This document shows, one piece after another, positions 13,618 through 26,998 of a stretch of DNA of 64,000 nucleotides. The position numbers were made by a program, and so were the translations under genes. The first letter of the stretch is position 1, and each line of letters opens with the position of its first letter. The DNA comes from Litoditis marina (Eukaryota; Nematoda; Chromadorea; Rhabditida; Rhabditidae), in the NCBI GenBank assembly GCA_964036275.1, contig CAXIWQ010000007.1, forward strand, positions 48,003-112,002, in the 5' to 3' direction. The notes below the pieces were generated by a model, which was not told where the DNA came from, did no database searches, and saw nothing but the letters and a program-made list of their open reading frames with translations.

Positions 13618-15501
13618 CTATTTACAATCTTCAGGTTGACCGGTGAAAACTTCGGAACCCGGCCGATTCAATATCAGCGCGGCCAAAATTCGAACTTTCT
13701 GGGTTTCGATACAGAGCTTGTATACATGAAAAACCTTTAGTACACTGTTACTTCTCAGTTGGACTATCTCCTCACTTATAGTAACAACTACCATGAAACA
13801 ATTGGTTTTCTTACAATCTTCAGATTGACCTGTGAAAACTTCGGAATCCGGCCGATTGAATATCAGCGCGGCCAAAATTCGAACTTTCTGAGTTTCGATA
13901 CAGAGCTTGTATACATGAAAAACCTTTAGTACACTGTTACTACTCAATTGGACTATCTTCCCACGTATGGTCACAACTAACATGAAACAATTGGTTTTCT
14001 TACAATCTTCAGGTTGACCGGTGAAAACTTCGGAACCCGGCCGATTCAATATCAGCGCGGCCAAAATTCGAACTTTCTGGGTTTCGATACAGAGCTTGTA
14101 TACATGAAAAACCTTTAGTACACTGTTACTACTCAGTTGGACTATCTCCTCACTTATAGTAACAACTACCATGAAACAATTGGTTTTCTTACAATCTTCA
14201 GATTGACCTGTGAAAACTTCGGAATCCGGCCGATTGAATATCAGCGCGGCCAAAATTCGAACTTTCTGAGTTTCGATACAGAGCTTGTATACATGAAAAA
14301 CCTTTAGTACACTGTTACTACTCAATTGGACTATCTCCCCACTTATAGTAACAACTACCATGAAACAATTGGTTTTCTTACAATCTTCAGATTGACCTGT
14401 GAAAACTTCGGAATCCGGCCGATTGAATATCAGCGCGGCCAAAATTCGAACTTTCTGAGTTTCGATACAGAGGTTGTATACATGAAAAACCTTTAGTACA
14501 CTGTTACTACTCAGTTGGACTATCTCCTCACTTATAGTAACAACTACCATGAAACAATTGGTTTTCTTACAATCTTCAGATTGACCTGTGAAAACTTCGG
14601 AATCCGGCCGATTGAATATCAGCGCGGCCAAAATTCGAACTTTCTGAGTTTCGATACAGAGCTTGTATACATGAAAAACCTTTAGTACACTGTTACTACT
14701 CAATTGGACTATCTCCCCACTTATAGTAACAACTACCATGAAACAATTGGTTTTCTTACAATCTTCAGATTGACCTGTGAAAACTTCGGAATCCGGCCGA
14801 TTGAATATCAGCGCGGCCAAAATTCGAACTCTCTGAGTTTCGATACAGAGGTTGTATACATGAAAAACCTTTAGTACACTGTTACTACTCAATTGGACCA
14901 TTTTCTCACTTATGGTAACAACTACCATGAAACAATTGGTTTTCTTACAATCTTTAGATTGTTCTGTGAAAACTTCGAAATCCGGCCGATTCAATATCAG
15001 CGCGGCCAAAATTCGAACTTTCTGGGTTTCGATACAGAGCTTGTATACATGAAAAACCTTTAGTACACTGTTACTACTCAGTTGGACTATCTCCCCACTT
15101 ATAGTAACAACTACCATGAAACAATTGGTTTTCTTACAATCTTCTGATTGACCTGTGAAAACTTCGGAATCCGGCCGATTGAATATCAGCGCGGCCAAAA
15201 TTCGAACTTTCTGAGTTTCGATACAGAGCTTGTATACATGAAAAACCTTTAGTACACTGTTACTACTCAATTGGACTATCTCCCCACTTATAGGAACAAC
15301 TACCATGAAACAATTGGTTTTCTTACAATCTTCAGATTGACCTGTGAAAACTTCGGAATCCGGCCGATTCAATATCAGCGCGGCCAAAATTCGAACTTTC
15401 TGAGTTTCGATACAGAGCTTGTATACATGAAAAATCTTTAGTACACTGTTACTACTCAATTGGACTATTTTCCACTTTTGGTAACAACTACCATGAAACA
15501 A
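13618..15501 (-). other. Satellite ORF (627 codons), probably not a gene
   Basis: About ten 63-codon units in block 1, ending at a stop-bearing monomer near 13616. The upstream end is shifted by a one-base loss in TTTTCCACTTTTGG near 15471, which replaces the usual start VVTKSGK with an out-of-frame ATG. Internal monomers match those of 4158-8135 and of block 3. Confidence 0.28.
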
Positions 15502-16550
15502 TTGGTTTTCTTACAATCTTCAGATTGACCTGTGAAAACTTCGGAATCCGGCCGATTGAATATCAGCGCGGCCAAAATTCGAACTTTCTGAGTTTCGATA
15601 CAGAGCTTGTAAACATGAAAAACCTTTAGTACACTGTTACTACTCAATTGGACTATCTTCCCACGTATGGTCACAACTAACATGAAACAATTGACCTATT
15701 TACAATCTTCAGGTTGACCGGTGAAAACTTCGGAACCCGGCCGATTCAATATCAGCGCGGCCAAAATTCCGAACTTTCTGGGTTTCGATACAGAGCTTGT
15801 ATACATGAAAAACCTTTAGTACACTGTTACTTCTCAGTTGGACTATCTCCTCACTTATAGTAACAACTACCATGAAACAATTGGTTTTCTTACAATCTTC
15901 AGATTGACCTGTGAAAACTTCGGAATCCGGCCGATTGAATATCAGCGCGGCCAAAATTCGAACTTTCTGAGTTTCGATACAGAGCTTGTATACATGAAAA
16001 ACCTTTAGTACACTGTTACTACTCAATTGGACTATCTTCCCACGTATGGTCACAACTAACATGAAACAATTGACCTATTTACAATCTTCAGGTTGACCGG
16101 TGAAAACTTCGGAACCCGGCCGATTCAATATCAGCGCGGCCAAAATTCGAACTTTCTGGGTTTCGATACAGAGCTTGTATACATGAAAAACCTTTAGTAC
16201 ACTGTTACTACTCAGTTGGACTATCTCCTCACTTATAGTAACAACTACCATGAAACAATTGGTTTTCTTACAATCTTCAGATTGACCTGTGAAAACTTCG
16301 GAATCCGGCCGATTGAATATCAGCGCGGCCAAAATTCGAACTTTCTGAGTTTCGATACAGACCTTGTATACATGAAAAACCTTTAGTACACTGTTACTAC
16401 TCAATTGGACTATCTCCCCACTTATAGTAACAACTACCATGAAACAATTGGTTTTCTTACAATCTTCAGATTGACCTGTGAAAACTTCGGAATCCGGCCG
16501 ATTGAATATCAGCGCGGCCAAAATTCGAACTTTCTGAGTTTCGATACAGA

Positions 16551-16562
16551 GCTTGTAGAAAA
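16551..16562. other. Orientation switch 1 in satellite A (reverse to forward)
   Basis: The reverse-oriented monomer runs normally to GATACAGAGCTTGTA (ending 16557). Instead of continuing TACATG it changes to GAAAAACCAATTGTTTTATG, which is forward-oriented. The forward side matches the monomer near 17500, which reads GATTGTAGAAAAATC, so both sides share TTGTA at 16553-16557. This 5-bp microhomology suggests end joining or template switching; equally it could be a join between contigs of different orientation. Confidence 0.9.
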
Positions 16563-16948
16563 ACCAATTGTTTTATGGTAGTTGTTACTATAAGTGGAAA
16601 GATAGTCCAATTAAGTGGTAACAGTGTACGGAAGGTTTTTCATGTATACAAGCTCTGTATCGAAACTCAGAAAGTTCGAATTTTGGCCGCGCTGATATTG
16701 AATCGGCCGGATTCCGAAGTTTTCACAGGTCAATCTGAAGATTGTAAGAAAACCAATTGTTTCATGGTAGTTGTTACTATAAGTGGGGAGATAGTCCAAT
16801 TGAGTAGTAACAGTGTACTGAAGGTTTTTCATGTATACAAGCTCTGTATCGAAACTCAGAAAGTTCGAATTTTGGCCGCGCTGATACTGAATCGGCCGGA
16901 TTTCGAAGTTTTCACAGGTCAATCTGAAGATTGTAAGAAAACCAATTG

Positions 16949-17137
16949 TTTCATGGTAGTTGTTACCATAAGTGGGAAAATAGTCCAATTAAGTAGTAAC
17001 AGTGTCCTAAAGGTTTTTCATGTATACAACCTCTGTATCGAAACTCAGAAAGTTCGAATTTTGGCCGCGCTGATATTGAATCGGCCGGATTTCGAAGTTT
17101 TCACCGGTCAACCTGAAGATTGTAAATAGGTCAATTG
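16949..17137 (+). repeat. Representative satellite A monomer (189 bp)
   Basis: One unit counted base by base from TTTCATGG to the next TTTCATG gives exactly 189 bp. A consensus monomer counted by hand has 71 G or C, about 38%. It contains short palindromes in every copy: CAATTG, the 8-bp TGTATACA, and CGGCCG at 17082-17087. GGCCG (17063-17067) and CGGCC (17082-17086) form an inverted pair around 14 bases. The length is near one nucleosome repeat and is divisible by three (63 codons). Which base begins a monomer is arbitrary. Confidence 0.95.
17121..17130 (+). other. Example of the recurrent stop-bearing satellite A monomer
   Basis: In most monomers the frame reads GATTGTAAGAAAACC or GATTGTAAGGAGGCC (DCKKT or DCKEA). 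In a recurring subtype it reads GATTGTAAATAGGTC, placing TAG after DCK, normally together with the upstream change CAACCTGAAG and CCGGGTTCCG. In block 2 it ends frames at 17129, 18263, 19019, 21319, 22264, 22642, 23398 and 23965. Intervals are usually whole multiples of 189 bp (for example 1134, 756, 945, 378, 756 and 567). It is a convenient marker of higher-order structure. Confidence 0.9.
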
Positions 17138-19527
17138 TTTCATGTTAGTTGTTACTATAAGTGGAACGATAGTCCAATTAAGTAGTAACAGTGTACTAAA
17201 GGTTTTTCATGTATACAAGCTCTGTATCGAAACTCAGAAAGTTCGAATTTTGGCCGCGCTGATATTGAATCGGCCGGATTTCGAAGTTTTCACCGGTCAA
17301 CCTGAAGATTGTAAGAAAACCAATTGTTTCATGGTAGTTGTTACCATAAGTGGGAAAATAGTCCAATTGAGTAGTAACAGTGTACTAAAGGTTTTTCATG
17401 TATACAAGCTCTGTATCGAAACTCAGAAAGTTCCAATTTTGGCCGCGCTGATATTCAATCGGCCGGATTCCGAAGTTTTCACAGGTCAATCTGAAGATTG
17501 TAGAAAAATCAATTGTTTTATGGTAGTTGTTACTATAAGTGGAAAGATAGTCCAATTAAGTGGTAACAGTGTACGGAAGGTTTTTCATGTATACAAGCTC
17601 TGTATCGAAACTCAGAAAGTTCGAATTTTGGCCGCGCTGATATTGAATCGGCCGGATTCCGAAGTTTTCACAGGTCAATCTGAAGATTGTAAGAAAACCA
17701 ATTGTTTCATGGTAGTTGTTGCTATAAGTGGGGAGATAGTCCAATTGAGTAGTAACAGTGTACTGAAGGTTTTTCATGTATACAAGCTCTGTATCGAAAC
17801 TCAGAAAGTTCGAATTTTGGCCGCGCTGATACTGAATCGGCCGGATTTCGAAGTTTTCACAGGTCAATCTGAAGATTGTAAGAAAACCAATTGTTTCATG
17901 GTAGTTGTTACCATAAGTGGGAAAATAGTCCAATTGAGTAGTAACAGTGTACTAAAGTTTTTTCATGTATACAAGCTCTGTATCGAAACTCAGAAAGTTC
18001 GAATTTTGGCCGCGCTGATATTCAATCGGCCGGATTCCGAAGTTTTCACAGGTCAATCTGAAGATTGTAAGAAAACCAATTGTTTCATGGTAGTTGTTAC
18101 TATAAGTGGGGAGATAGTCCAACTGAGTAGTAACAGTGTACTGAAGGTTTTTCATGTATACAAGCTCTGTATCGAAACCCAGAAAGTTCGAATTTTGGCC
18201 GCGCTGATATTGAATCGGCCGGGTTCCGAAGTTTTCACCGGTCAACCTGAAGATTGTAAATAGGTCAATTGTTTCATGTTAGTTGTGACCATACGTGGGA
18301 AGATAGTCCAATTGAGTACTAACAGTGTACTGAAGGTTTTACATGTATACAAGCTCTGTATCGAAACTCAGAAAGTTCGAATTTTGGCCGCGCTGATATT
18401 GAATCGGCCGGATTTCGAAGTTTTCACCGGTCAATCTGAATATTGTAAGGAGGCCAATTGTTTCATGGTAGTTGGGACCATAAGTGGGAAGATAGTCCAA
18501 TTGAGTAGTAACAGTGTACTAAAGGTTTTTCATGTATACAACCTCTGTATCGAAACTCAGAAAGTTCGAATTTTGGCCGCGCTGATATTCAATCGGCCGG
18601 ATTCCGAAGTTTTCACAGGTCAATCTGAAGATTGTAAGGAAACCAATTGTTTCATAATAGTTGTTACAATAAGTGGGAAGATAGTTCAATTAAGTGGTAA
18701 CAGTGTACGGAAGGTTTTTCATGTATACAAGCTCTGTATCGAAACTCAGAAAGTTCGAATTTTGGCCGCGCTGATATTGAATCGGCCGGATTTCGAAGTT
18801 TTCACAGGTCAATCTGAAGATTGTACGAAGGCCAATTGTTTCATAATAGTTGTTACAATTAGTGGGAAGGTAGTCCAATTGAGTAGTAACAGTGCACTAA
18901 AGGTTTTTCATGTATACAAGCTCTGTATCGAAACTCAGAAAGTTCGAATTTTGGCCGCGCTGATATTCAATCGGCCGGGTTCCGAAGTTTTCACCGGTCA
19001 ACCTGAAGATTGTAAATAGGTCAATTGTTTCATGGTAGTTGTGACCATACGTGGGAAGATAGTCCAATTGAGTAGTAACCGTGTACTAAAGGTTTTTCAT
19101 GTATACAAGCTCTGTATCGAAACTCAGAAAGTTTGAATTTTGGCCGCGCTGACATTGAATCGGACGGATTTCGAAGTTTTCACCGGTCAATCTGAAGATT
19201 GTAAGGAGGCCAATTGTTTCATGGTAGTTTTGACCATAAGTGGGAAGATAGTCCAATTGAGTACTAACAGTGTACTGAAGGTTTTACATGTATACAAGCT
19301 CTGTATCGAAACTCAGAAAGTTCGAATTTTGGCCGCGCTGATATTGAATCGGCCGGATTTCGAAGTTTTCACCGGTCAATCTGAAGATTGTAAGGAAACC
19401 AATTGTTTCATAATAGTTGTTACAATAAGTGGGAAGATAGTTCAATTAAGTGGTAACAGTGTACGGAAGGTTTTTCATGTATACAAGCTCTGTATCGAAA
19501 CTCAGAAAGTTCGAATTTTGGCCGCGC

Positions 19528-19560
19528 AATTTTGGTCGAATTTTGGCCGCATTTTGGCCG
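19528..19560 (+). repeat. 33-bp expansion inside a satellite A monomer
   Basis: Between GAATTTTGGCCGCGC and TGATATTCAATCGG there are about 33 extra bases made of degenerate copies of the neighbouring TTTTGGCCGC motif (AATTTTGGTCGAATTTTGGC, then CGCATTTTGGCC). The expansion is a multiple of three, so the open frame continues. It involves the same TTGGCCG hotspot as the 16-bp duplications but is a separate event. Confidence 0.88.
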
Positions 19561-21319
19561 TGATATTCAATCGGCCGGATTCCGAAGTTTTCACAGGTCA
19601 ATCTGAAGATTGTAAGGAAACCAATTGTTTCATAATAGTTGTTACAATAAGTGGGAAGATAGTTCAATTAAGTGGTAACAGTGTACGGAAGGTTTTTCAT
19701 GTATACAAGCTCTGTATCGAAACTCAGAAAGTTCGAATTTTGGCCGCGCTGATATTGAATCGGCCGGATTTCGAAGTTTTCACAGGTCAATCTGAAGATT
19801 GTACGAAGGCCAATTGTTTCATAATAGTTGTTACAATAAGTGGGAAGGTAGTCCAATTGAGTAGTAACAGTGTACTAAAGGTTTTTCATGTATACAAGCT
19901 CTGTATCGAAACTCAGAAAGTTCGAATTTTGGCCGCGCTGATATTCAATCGGCCGGATTCCGAAGTTTTCACAGGTCATTCTGAAGATTGTAAGAAAACC
20001 AATTGTTCCATGGTAGTTGTTACTATAAGTGAGGAGATAGTCCAACTGAGTAGTAACAGTGTACTAAAGGTTTTTCATGTATACAAGCTCTGTATCGAAA
20101 CCCAGAAAGTTCGAATTTTGGCCGCGCTGATATTGAATCGGCGGGTTCCGAAGTTTTCACCGGTCAACCTGAAGATTGTAAATAGGTCAATTGTTTCATG
20201 TTAGTTGTGACCATACGTGGGAAGATAGTCCAATTGAGTAGTAACAGTGTACTAAAGGTTTTTCATGTATACAAGCTCTGTATCGAAACTCAGAAAGTTC
20301 GAATTTTGGCCGCGCTGATATTGAATCGGCCGGATTTCGAAGTTTTCACCGGTCAATCTGAAGATTGTAAGGAGGCCAATTGTTTCATGGTAGTTGTGAC
20401 CATAAGTGGGAAGATAGTCCAATTGAGTAGTAACAGTGTACTAAAGGTTTTTCATGTATACAAGCTCTGTATCGAAACTCAGAAAGTTCGAATTTTGGCC
20501 GCGCTGATATTGAATCGGACGGATTTCGAAGTTTTCACCGGTCAATCTGAAGATTGTAAGGAGGCCAATTGTTTCATGGTAGTTGTGACCATAAGTGGGA
20601 AGATAGTCCAATTGAGTACTAACAGTGTACTGAAGGTTTTACATGTATACAAGCTCTGTATCGAAACTCAGAAAGTTTGAATTTTGGCCGCGCTGATATT
20701 GAATCGGCCGGATTTCGAAGTTTTCACCGGTCAATCTGAAGATTGTAAGGAGGCCAATTGTTTCATGGTAGTTGTGACCATAAGTGGGAAGATAGTCCAA
20801 TTGAGTAGTAACAGTGTACTAAAGGTTTTTCATGTATACAACCTCTGTATCGAAACTCAGAAAGTTCGAATTTTGGCCGCGCTGATATTCAATCGGCCGG
20901 ATTCCGAAGTTTTCACAGGTCAATCTGAAGATTGTAAGGAAACCAATTGTTTCATAATAGTTGTTACAATAAGTGGGAAGATAGTTCAATTAAGTGGTAA
21001 CATTGTACGAAAGGTTTTTCATGTATACAAGCTCTGTATCGAAACTCAGAAAGTTCGAATTTTGGCCGCGCTGATATTGAATCGGCCGGATTTCGAAGTT
21101 TTCACAGGTCAATCTGAAGATTGTACGAACGCCAATTGTTTCATAATAGTTGTTACAATAAGTGGGAAGGTAGTCCAATTGAGTAGTAACAGTGCACTAA
21201 AGGTTTTTCATGTATACAAGCTCTGTATCGAAACTCAGAAAGTTCGAATTTTGGCCACGCTGATATTCAATCGGCCGGGTTCCGAAGTTTTCACCGGTCA
21301 ACCTGAAGATTGTAAATAG

Positions 21320-24300
21320 GTCAATTGTTTCATGTTAGTTGATACTATAAGTGGAAAGATAGTCCAATTAAGTAGAAACAGCGTACTAAAGGTTTTTCAT
21401 GTATACAAGCTCTGTATCGAAACTCAGAAAGTTCGAATTTTGGCCGCGCTGATATTCAATCGGCCGGATTCCGAACTTTTCACAGGTCAATCTGAAGATT
21501 GTAAGAAAACCAATTGTTTCATGGTAGTTGTTACCATAAGTGGGAAGATAGTCCAATTGAGTAGTAACAGTGTACTAAAGATTTTTCATGTATACAAGCT
21601 CTGTATCGAAACTCAGAAAGTTCGAATTTTGGCCGCGCTGATATTGAATCGGCCGGATTTCGAAGTTTTCACCGGTCAATCTGAAGATTGTAAGGAGGCC
21701 AATTGTTTCATGGTAGTTGTGACCATAAGTGGAAAGATAGTCCAATTAAGTAGTAACAGTGTACTAAAGGTTTTTCATGTATACAAGCTCTGTATCGAAA
21801 CTCAGAAAGTTCGAATTTTGGCCGCGCTGATATTCAATCGGCCGGATTCCGAAGTTTTCACAGGTCAATCTGAAGATTGTAAGAAAACCAATTGTTTCAT
21901 GGTAGTTGTTACTATAAGTGGGGAGATGGTCCAATTGAGTAGTAACAGTGTACTACAGGTTTTTCATGTATACAAGCTCTGTATCGAAACTCAGAAAGTT
22001 CGAATTTTGGCCGCGCTGATATTCAATCGGCCGGATTCCGAAGTTTTCACAGGTCAATCTGAAGATTGTAAGAAAACCAATTGTTCCATGGTAGTTGTTA
22101 CTATAAGTGGGGAGATAGTCCAACTGAGTAGTAACAGTGTACTAAAGGTTTTTCATGTATACAAGCTCTGTATCGAAACCCAGAAAGTTCGAATTTTGGC
22201 CGCGCTGATATTGAATCGGCCGGGTTCCGAAGTTTTCACCGGTCAACCTGAAGATTGTAAATAGGTCAATTGTTTCATGTTAGTTGTGACCATACGTGGG
22301 AAGATAGTCCAATTGAGTAGTAACAGTGTACTAAAGGTTTTTCATGTATACAAGCTCTGTATCGAAACTCAGAAAGTTCGAATTTTGGCCGCGCTGATAT
22401 TGAATCGGCCGGATTTCGAAGTTTTCACCGGTCAATCTGAAGATTGTAAGGAGGCCAATTGTTTCATGGTAGTTGTGACCATAAGTGGGAAGATAGTCCA
22501 ATTGAGTAGTAACAGTGTACTAAAGGTTTTTCATGTATACAAGCTCTGTATCGAAACCCAGAAAGTTCGAATTTTGGCCGCGCTGATATTCAATCGGCCG
22601 GGTTCCGAAGTTTTCACCGGTCAACCTGAATATTGTAAATAGGTCAATTGTTTCATGTTAGTTGTGACCATACGTGGGAAGATAGTCCAATTGAGTACTA
22701 ACAGTGTACTGAAGGTTTTACATGTATACAAGCTCTGTATCGAAACTCAGAAAGTTCGAATTTTGGCCGCGCTGATATTGAATCGGCCGGATTTCGAAGT
22801 TTTCACCGGTCAATCTGAAGATTGTAAGGAGGCCAATTGTTTCATGGTAGTTGTGACCATACGTGGGAAGATAGTCCAATTGAGTAGTAACAGTGTACTA
22901 AAGGTTTTTCATGTATACAACCTCTGTATCGAAACTCAGAAAGTTCGAATTTTGGCCGCGCTGATATTCAATCGGCCGGATTCCGAAGTTTTCACAGGTC
23001 AATCTGAAGATTGTAAGGAAACCAATTGTTTCATAATAGTTGTTACAATAAGTGGGAAGATAGTTCAATGAAGTGGTAACAGTGTACGGAAGGTTTTTCA
23101 TGTATACAAGCTCTGTATCGAAACTCAGAAAGTTCGAATTTTGGCCGCGCTGATATTGAATCGGCCGGATTTCGAAGTTTTCACAGGTCAATCTGAAGAT
23201 TGTACGAAGGCCAATTGTTTCATAATAGTTGTTACAATAAGTGGGAAGGTAGTCCAATTGAGTAGTAACAGTGCACTAAAGGTTTTTCATGTATACAAGC
23301 TCTGTATCGAAACTCAGAAAGTTCGAATTTTGGCCACGCTGATATTCAATCGGCCGGGTTCCGAAGTTTTCACCGGTCAACCTGAAGATTGTAAATAGGT
23401 CAATTGTTTCATGTTAGTTGATACTATAAGTGGAAAGATAGTCCAATTAAGTAGTAACAGCGTACTAAACGTTTTTCATGTATACAAGCTCTGTATCGAA
23501 ACTCAGAAAGTTCGAATTTTGGCCGCGCTGATATTCAATCGGCCGGATTCCGAACTTTTCACAGGTCAATCTGAAGATTGTAAGGAAACCAATTGTTTCA
23601 TAATAGTTGTTACAATAAGTGGGAAGATAGTTCAATAAAGTGGTAACAGTGTACGGAAGGTTTTTCATGTATACAAGCTCTGTATCGAAACTCAGAAAGT
23701 TCGAATTTTGGCCGCGCTGATATTGAATCGGCCGGATTTCGAAGTTTTCACAGGTCAATCTGAAGATTGTACGAAGGCCAATTGTTTCATAATAGTTGTT
23801 ACAATAAGTGGGAAGGTAGTCCAATTGAGTAGTAACAGTGCACTAAAGGTTTTTCATGTATACAAGCTCTGTATCGAAACTCAGAAAGTTCGAATTTTGG
23901 CCACGCTGATATTCAATCGGCCGGGTTCCGAAGTTTTCACCGGTCAACCTGAAGATTGTAAATAGGTCAATTGTTTCATGTTAGTTGATACTATAAGTGG
24001 AAAGATAGTCCAATTAAGTAGTAACAGCGTACTAAAGGTTTTTCATGTATACAAGCTCTGTATCGAAACTCAGAAAGTTCGAATTTTGGCCGCGCTGATA
24101 TTCAATCGGCCGGATTCCGAACTTTTCACAGGTCAATCTGAAGATTGTAAGAAAACCAATTGTTTCATGGTAGTTGTTACCATAAGTGGGAAGATAGTCC
24201 AATTGAGTAGTAACAGTGTACTAAAGATTTTTCATGTATACAAGCTCTGTATCGAAACTCAGAAAGTTCGAATTTTGGCCGCGCTGATATTGAATCGGCC

Positions 24301-25042
24301 GGATTTCGAAGTTTTCACCGGTCAATCTGAAGATTGTAAGGAGGCCAATTGTTTCATGGTAGTTGTGACCATAAGTGGAAAGATAGTCCAATTAAGTAGT
24401 AACAGTGTACTAAAGGTTTTTCATGTATACAAGCTCTGTATCGAAACTCAGAAAGTTCGAATTTTGGCCGCGCTGATATTCAATCGGCCGGATTCCGAAG
24501 TTTTCACAGGTCAATCTGAAGATTGTAAGAAAACCAATTGTTTCATGGTAGTTGTTACTATAAGTGGGGAGATGGTCCAATTGAGTAGTAACAGTGTACT
24601 ACAGGTTTTTCATGTATACAAGCTCTGTATCGAAACTCAGAAAGTTCCAATTTTGGCCGCGCTGATATTCAATCGGCCGGATTCCGAAGTTTTCACAGGT
24701 CAATCTGAAGATTGTAAGGAAACCAATTGTTTCATAATAGTTGTTACAATAAGTGGGAAAATAGTTCAACTAAGTGGTAACAGTGTACGGAAGGTTTTTC
24801 ATGTATACAAGCTCTGTATCGAAACTCAGAAAGTTCGAATTTTGGCCGCACTGATATTCAATCGGCCGGATTCCGAAGTTCTCACAGGTCAATCTGAAGA
24901 TTGTACGAAGGCCAATTGTTTCATAATAGTTGTGACCATAAGTGGGAAGATAGTCCAATTGAGTAGTAACAGTGTACTAAAGGTTTTACATGTATACAAG
25001 CTCTGTATCGAAACTCAGAAAGTTCGAATTTGGCCGCGCTGA
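21320..25042 (+). repeat. Satellite A 14-monomer (2646 bp) and 3-monomer (567 bp) repeats
   Basis: The segment starting at 21332 (CATGTTAGTTGATAC with the TCCGAACTTTTCACAGG variant) recurs at 23978, an offset of 2646 bp (14 x 189), including the ACTACAGG monomer in both. Inside the second half, the segment ending 23398 is repeated ending 23965, an exact 567-bp (3-monomer) tandem duplication. Both duplicated copies carry a base change or stop in GATAGTTCAATGAAG or GATAGTTCAATAAAG (near 23067 and 23634) that breaks the open frame. Confidence 0.85.
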
Positions 25043-26998
25043 TATTCAATCGGCCGGATTCCGAAGTTTTCACAGGTCAATCTGAAGATTGTAAGAAGGC
25101 CAATTGTTTCATAATAGTTGTTACAATAAGTGGGGAGATAGTCCAACTGAGTAGTAACAGTGTACTAAAGGTTTTTCATGTATACAAGCTCTGTATCGAA
25201 ACTCAGAAAGTTCGAATTTTGGCCGCGCTGATATTCAATCGGCCGGATTCCGAAGTTTTCACAGGTCAATCTGAAGATTGTAAGAAAACCAATTGTTTCA
25301 TGGTAGTTGTTACTATAAGTGGGGAGATGGTCCAATTGAGTAGTAACAGTGTACTACAGGTTTTTCATGTATACAAGCTCTGTATCGAAACTCAGAAAGT
25401 TCCAATTTTGGCCGCGCTGATATTCAATCGGCCGGATTCCGAAGTTTTCACAGGTCAATCTGAAGATTGTAAGGAAACCAATTGTTTCATAATAGTTGTT
25501 ACAATAAGTGGGAAAATAGTTCAATTAAGTGGTAACAGTGTACGGAAGGTTTTTCATGTATACAAGCTCTGTATCGAAACTCAGAAAGTTCGAATTTTGG
25601 CCGCACTGATATTCAATCGGCCGGATTCCGAAGTTTTCACAGGTCAATCTGAAGATTGTAAGAAGGCCAATTGTTTCATAATAGTTGTGACCATAAGTGG
25701 GAAGATAGTCCAATTGAGTAGTAACAGTGTACTAAAGGTTTTACATGTATACAAGCTCTGTATCGAAACTCAGAAAGTTCGAATTTTGGCCGCGCTGATA
25801 TTAAATCGGCCAGATTCCGAAGTTTTCACAGGTCAATCTGAAGATTGTAAGAAGGCCAATTGTTTCATAATAGTTGTTACAATAAGTGGGAAGATAGTCC
25901 AATTGAGTAGTAACAGTGTACTAAAGGTTTTTCATGTATACAAGCTCTGTATCGAAACTCAGAAAGCTCGAATTTTGGCCGCGCTGATAATGAATCGGCC
26001 GGATTTCGAAGTTTTCACAGGTCAATCTGAAGATTGTACGAAGGCCAATTGTTTCATAATAGTTGTTACAATAAGTGGGAAGATAGTCCAATTGAGTAGT
26101 AACAGTGTACTAAAGGTTTTTCATGTATACAAGCTCTGTATCGAAACTCAGAAAGCTCGAATTTTGGCCGCGCTGATATTGAATCGGCCGGATTTCGAAG
26201 TTTTCACAGGTCAATCTGAAGATTGTAAGGAGGCCAATTGTTTCATGGTAGTTGTGACCATAAGTGGAAGATAGTCCAATTGAGTAGTAACAGTGTACTT
26301 AAGGTTTTTCATGTATACAAGCTCTGTATCGAAACTCAGAAAGTTCGAATTTTGGCCGCGCTGATATTGAATCGGCCGGATTTCGAAGTTTTCACCGGTC
26401 AATCTGAAGATTGTAAGGAGGCCAATTGTTTCATGGTAGTTGTGACCATAAGTGGGAAGATAGTCCAATTGAGTAGTAACAGTGTACTGAAGGTTTTACA
26501 TGTATACAAGCTCTGTATCGAAACTCAGAAAGTTCGAATTTTGGCCGCGCTGATATTGAATCGGCCGGATTTCGAAGTTTTCACCGGTCAATCTGAAGAT
26601 TGTAAGGAGGCCAATTGTTTCATGGTAGTTGTGACCATAAGTGGAAAGATAGTCCAATTGAGTAGTAACAGTGTACTAAAGGTTTTTCATGTATACAAGC
26701 TCTGTATCGAAACTCAGAAAGTTCGAATTTTGGCCGCACTGATATTGAATCGGCCGGATTTCGAAGTTTTCACCGGTCAATCTGAAGATTGTAAGGAGGC
26801 CAATTGTTTCATGGTAGTTGTGACCATAAGTGGGAAGATAGTCCAATTGAGTAGTAACAGTGTACTGAAGGTTTTTCATGTATACAAGCTCTGTATCAAA
26901 CTCAGAAAGTTCGAATTTTGGCCGCGCTGATATTGAATCGGCCGGATTCCGAAGTTTTCACCGGTCAACCTGAAGATTGTAAATAGGTCAATTGTTTC

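Larger units (their letters stand above)
1..16557 (-). repeat. Satellite A array, block 1 (189-bp monomers, reverse orientation)
   Basis: Head-to-tail array of about 88 monomers of about 189 bp. Each monomer carries the same landmarks, read here on the plus strand: CATGAAACAATTGG, ATCTTCAGATTGACC, GAAAACTTCGGAATCCGG, CAGCGCGGCCAAAATTCG, GATACAGAGCTTGTATACATG and ACTCAATTGGACTATC. 'Reverse' means that the monomer's long open frame lies on the minus strand. Many monomers carry one-base deletions relative to neighbours, for example the A run after ATG at 129-136, CGGCAAAATT near 3862 and 10472, TTCCACTTTTGG near 15471, and an inserted C near 9490, so the frame breaks often. The array is already under way at base 1, so its left end is outside the window. 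No gene or mobile element interrupts it. Repeat identity is certain; genomic location is inferred. Confidence 0.98.
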
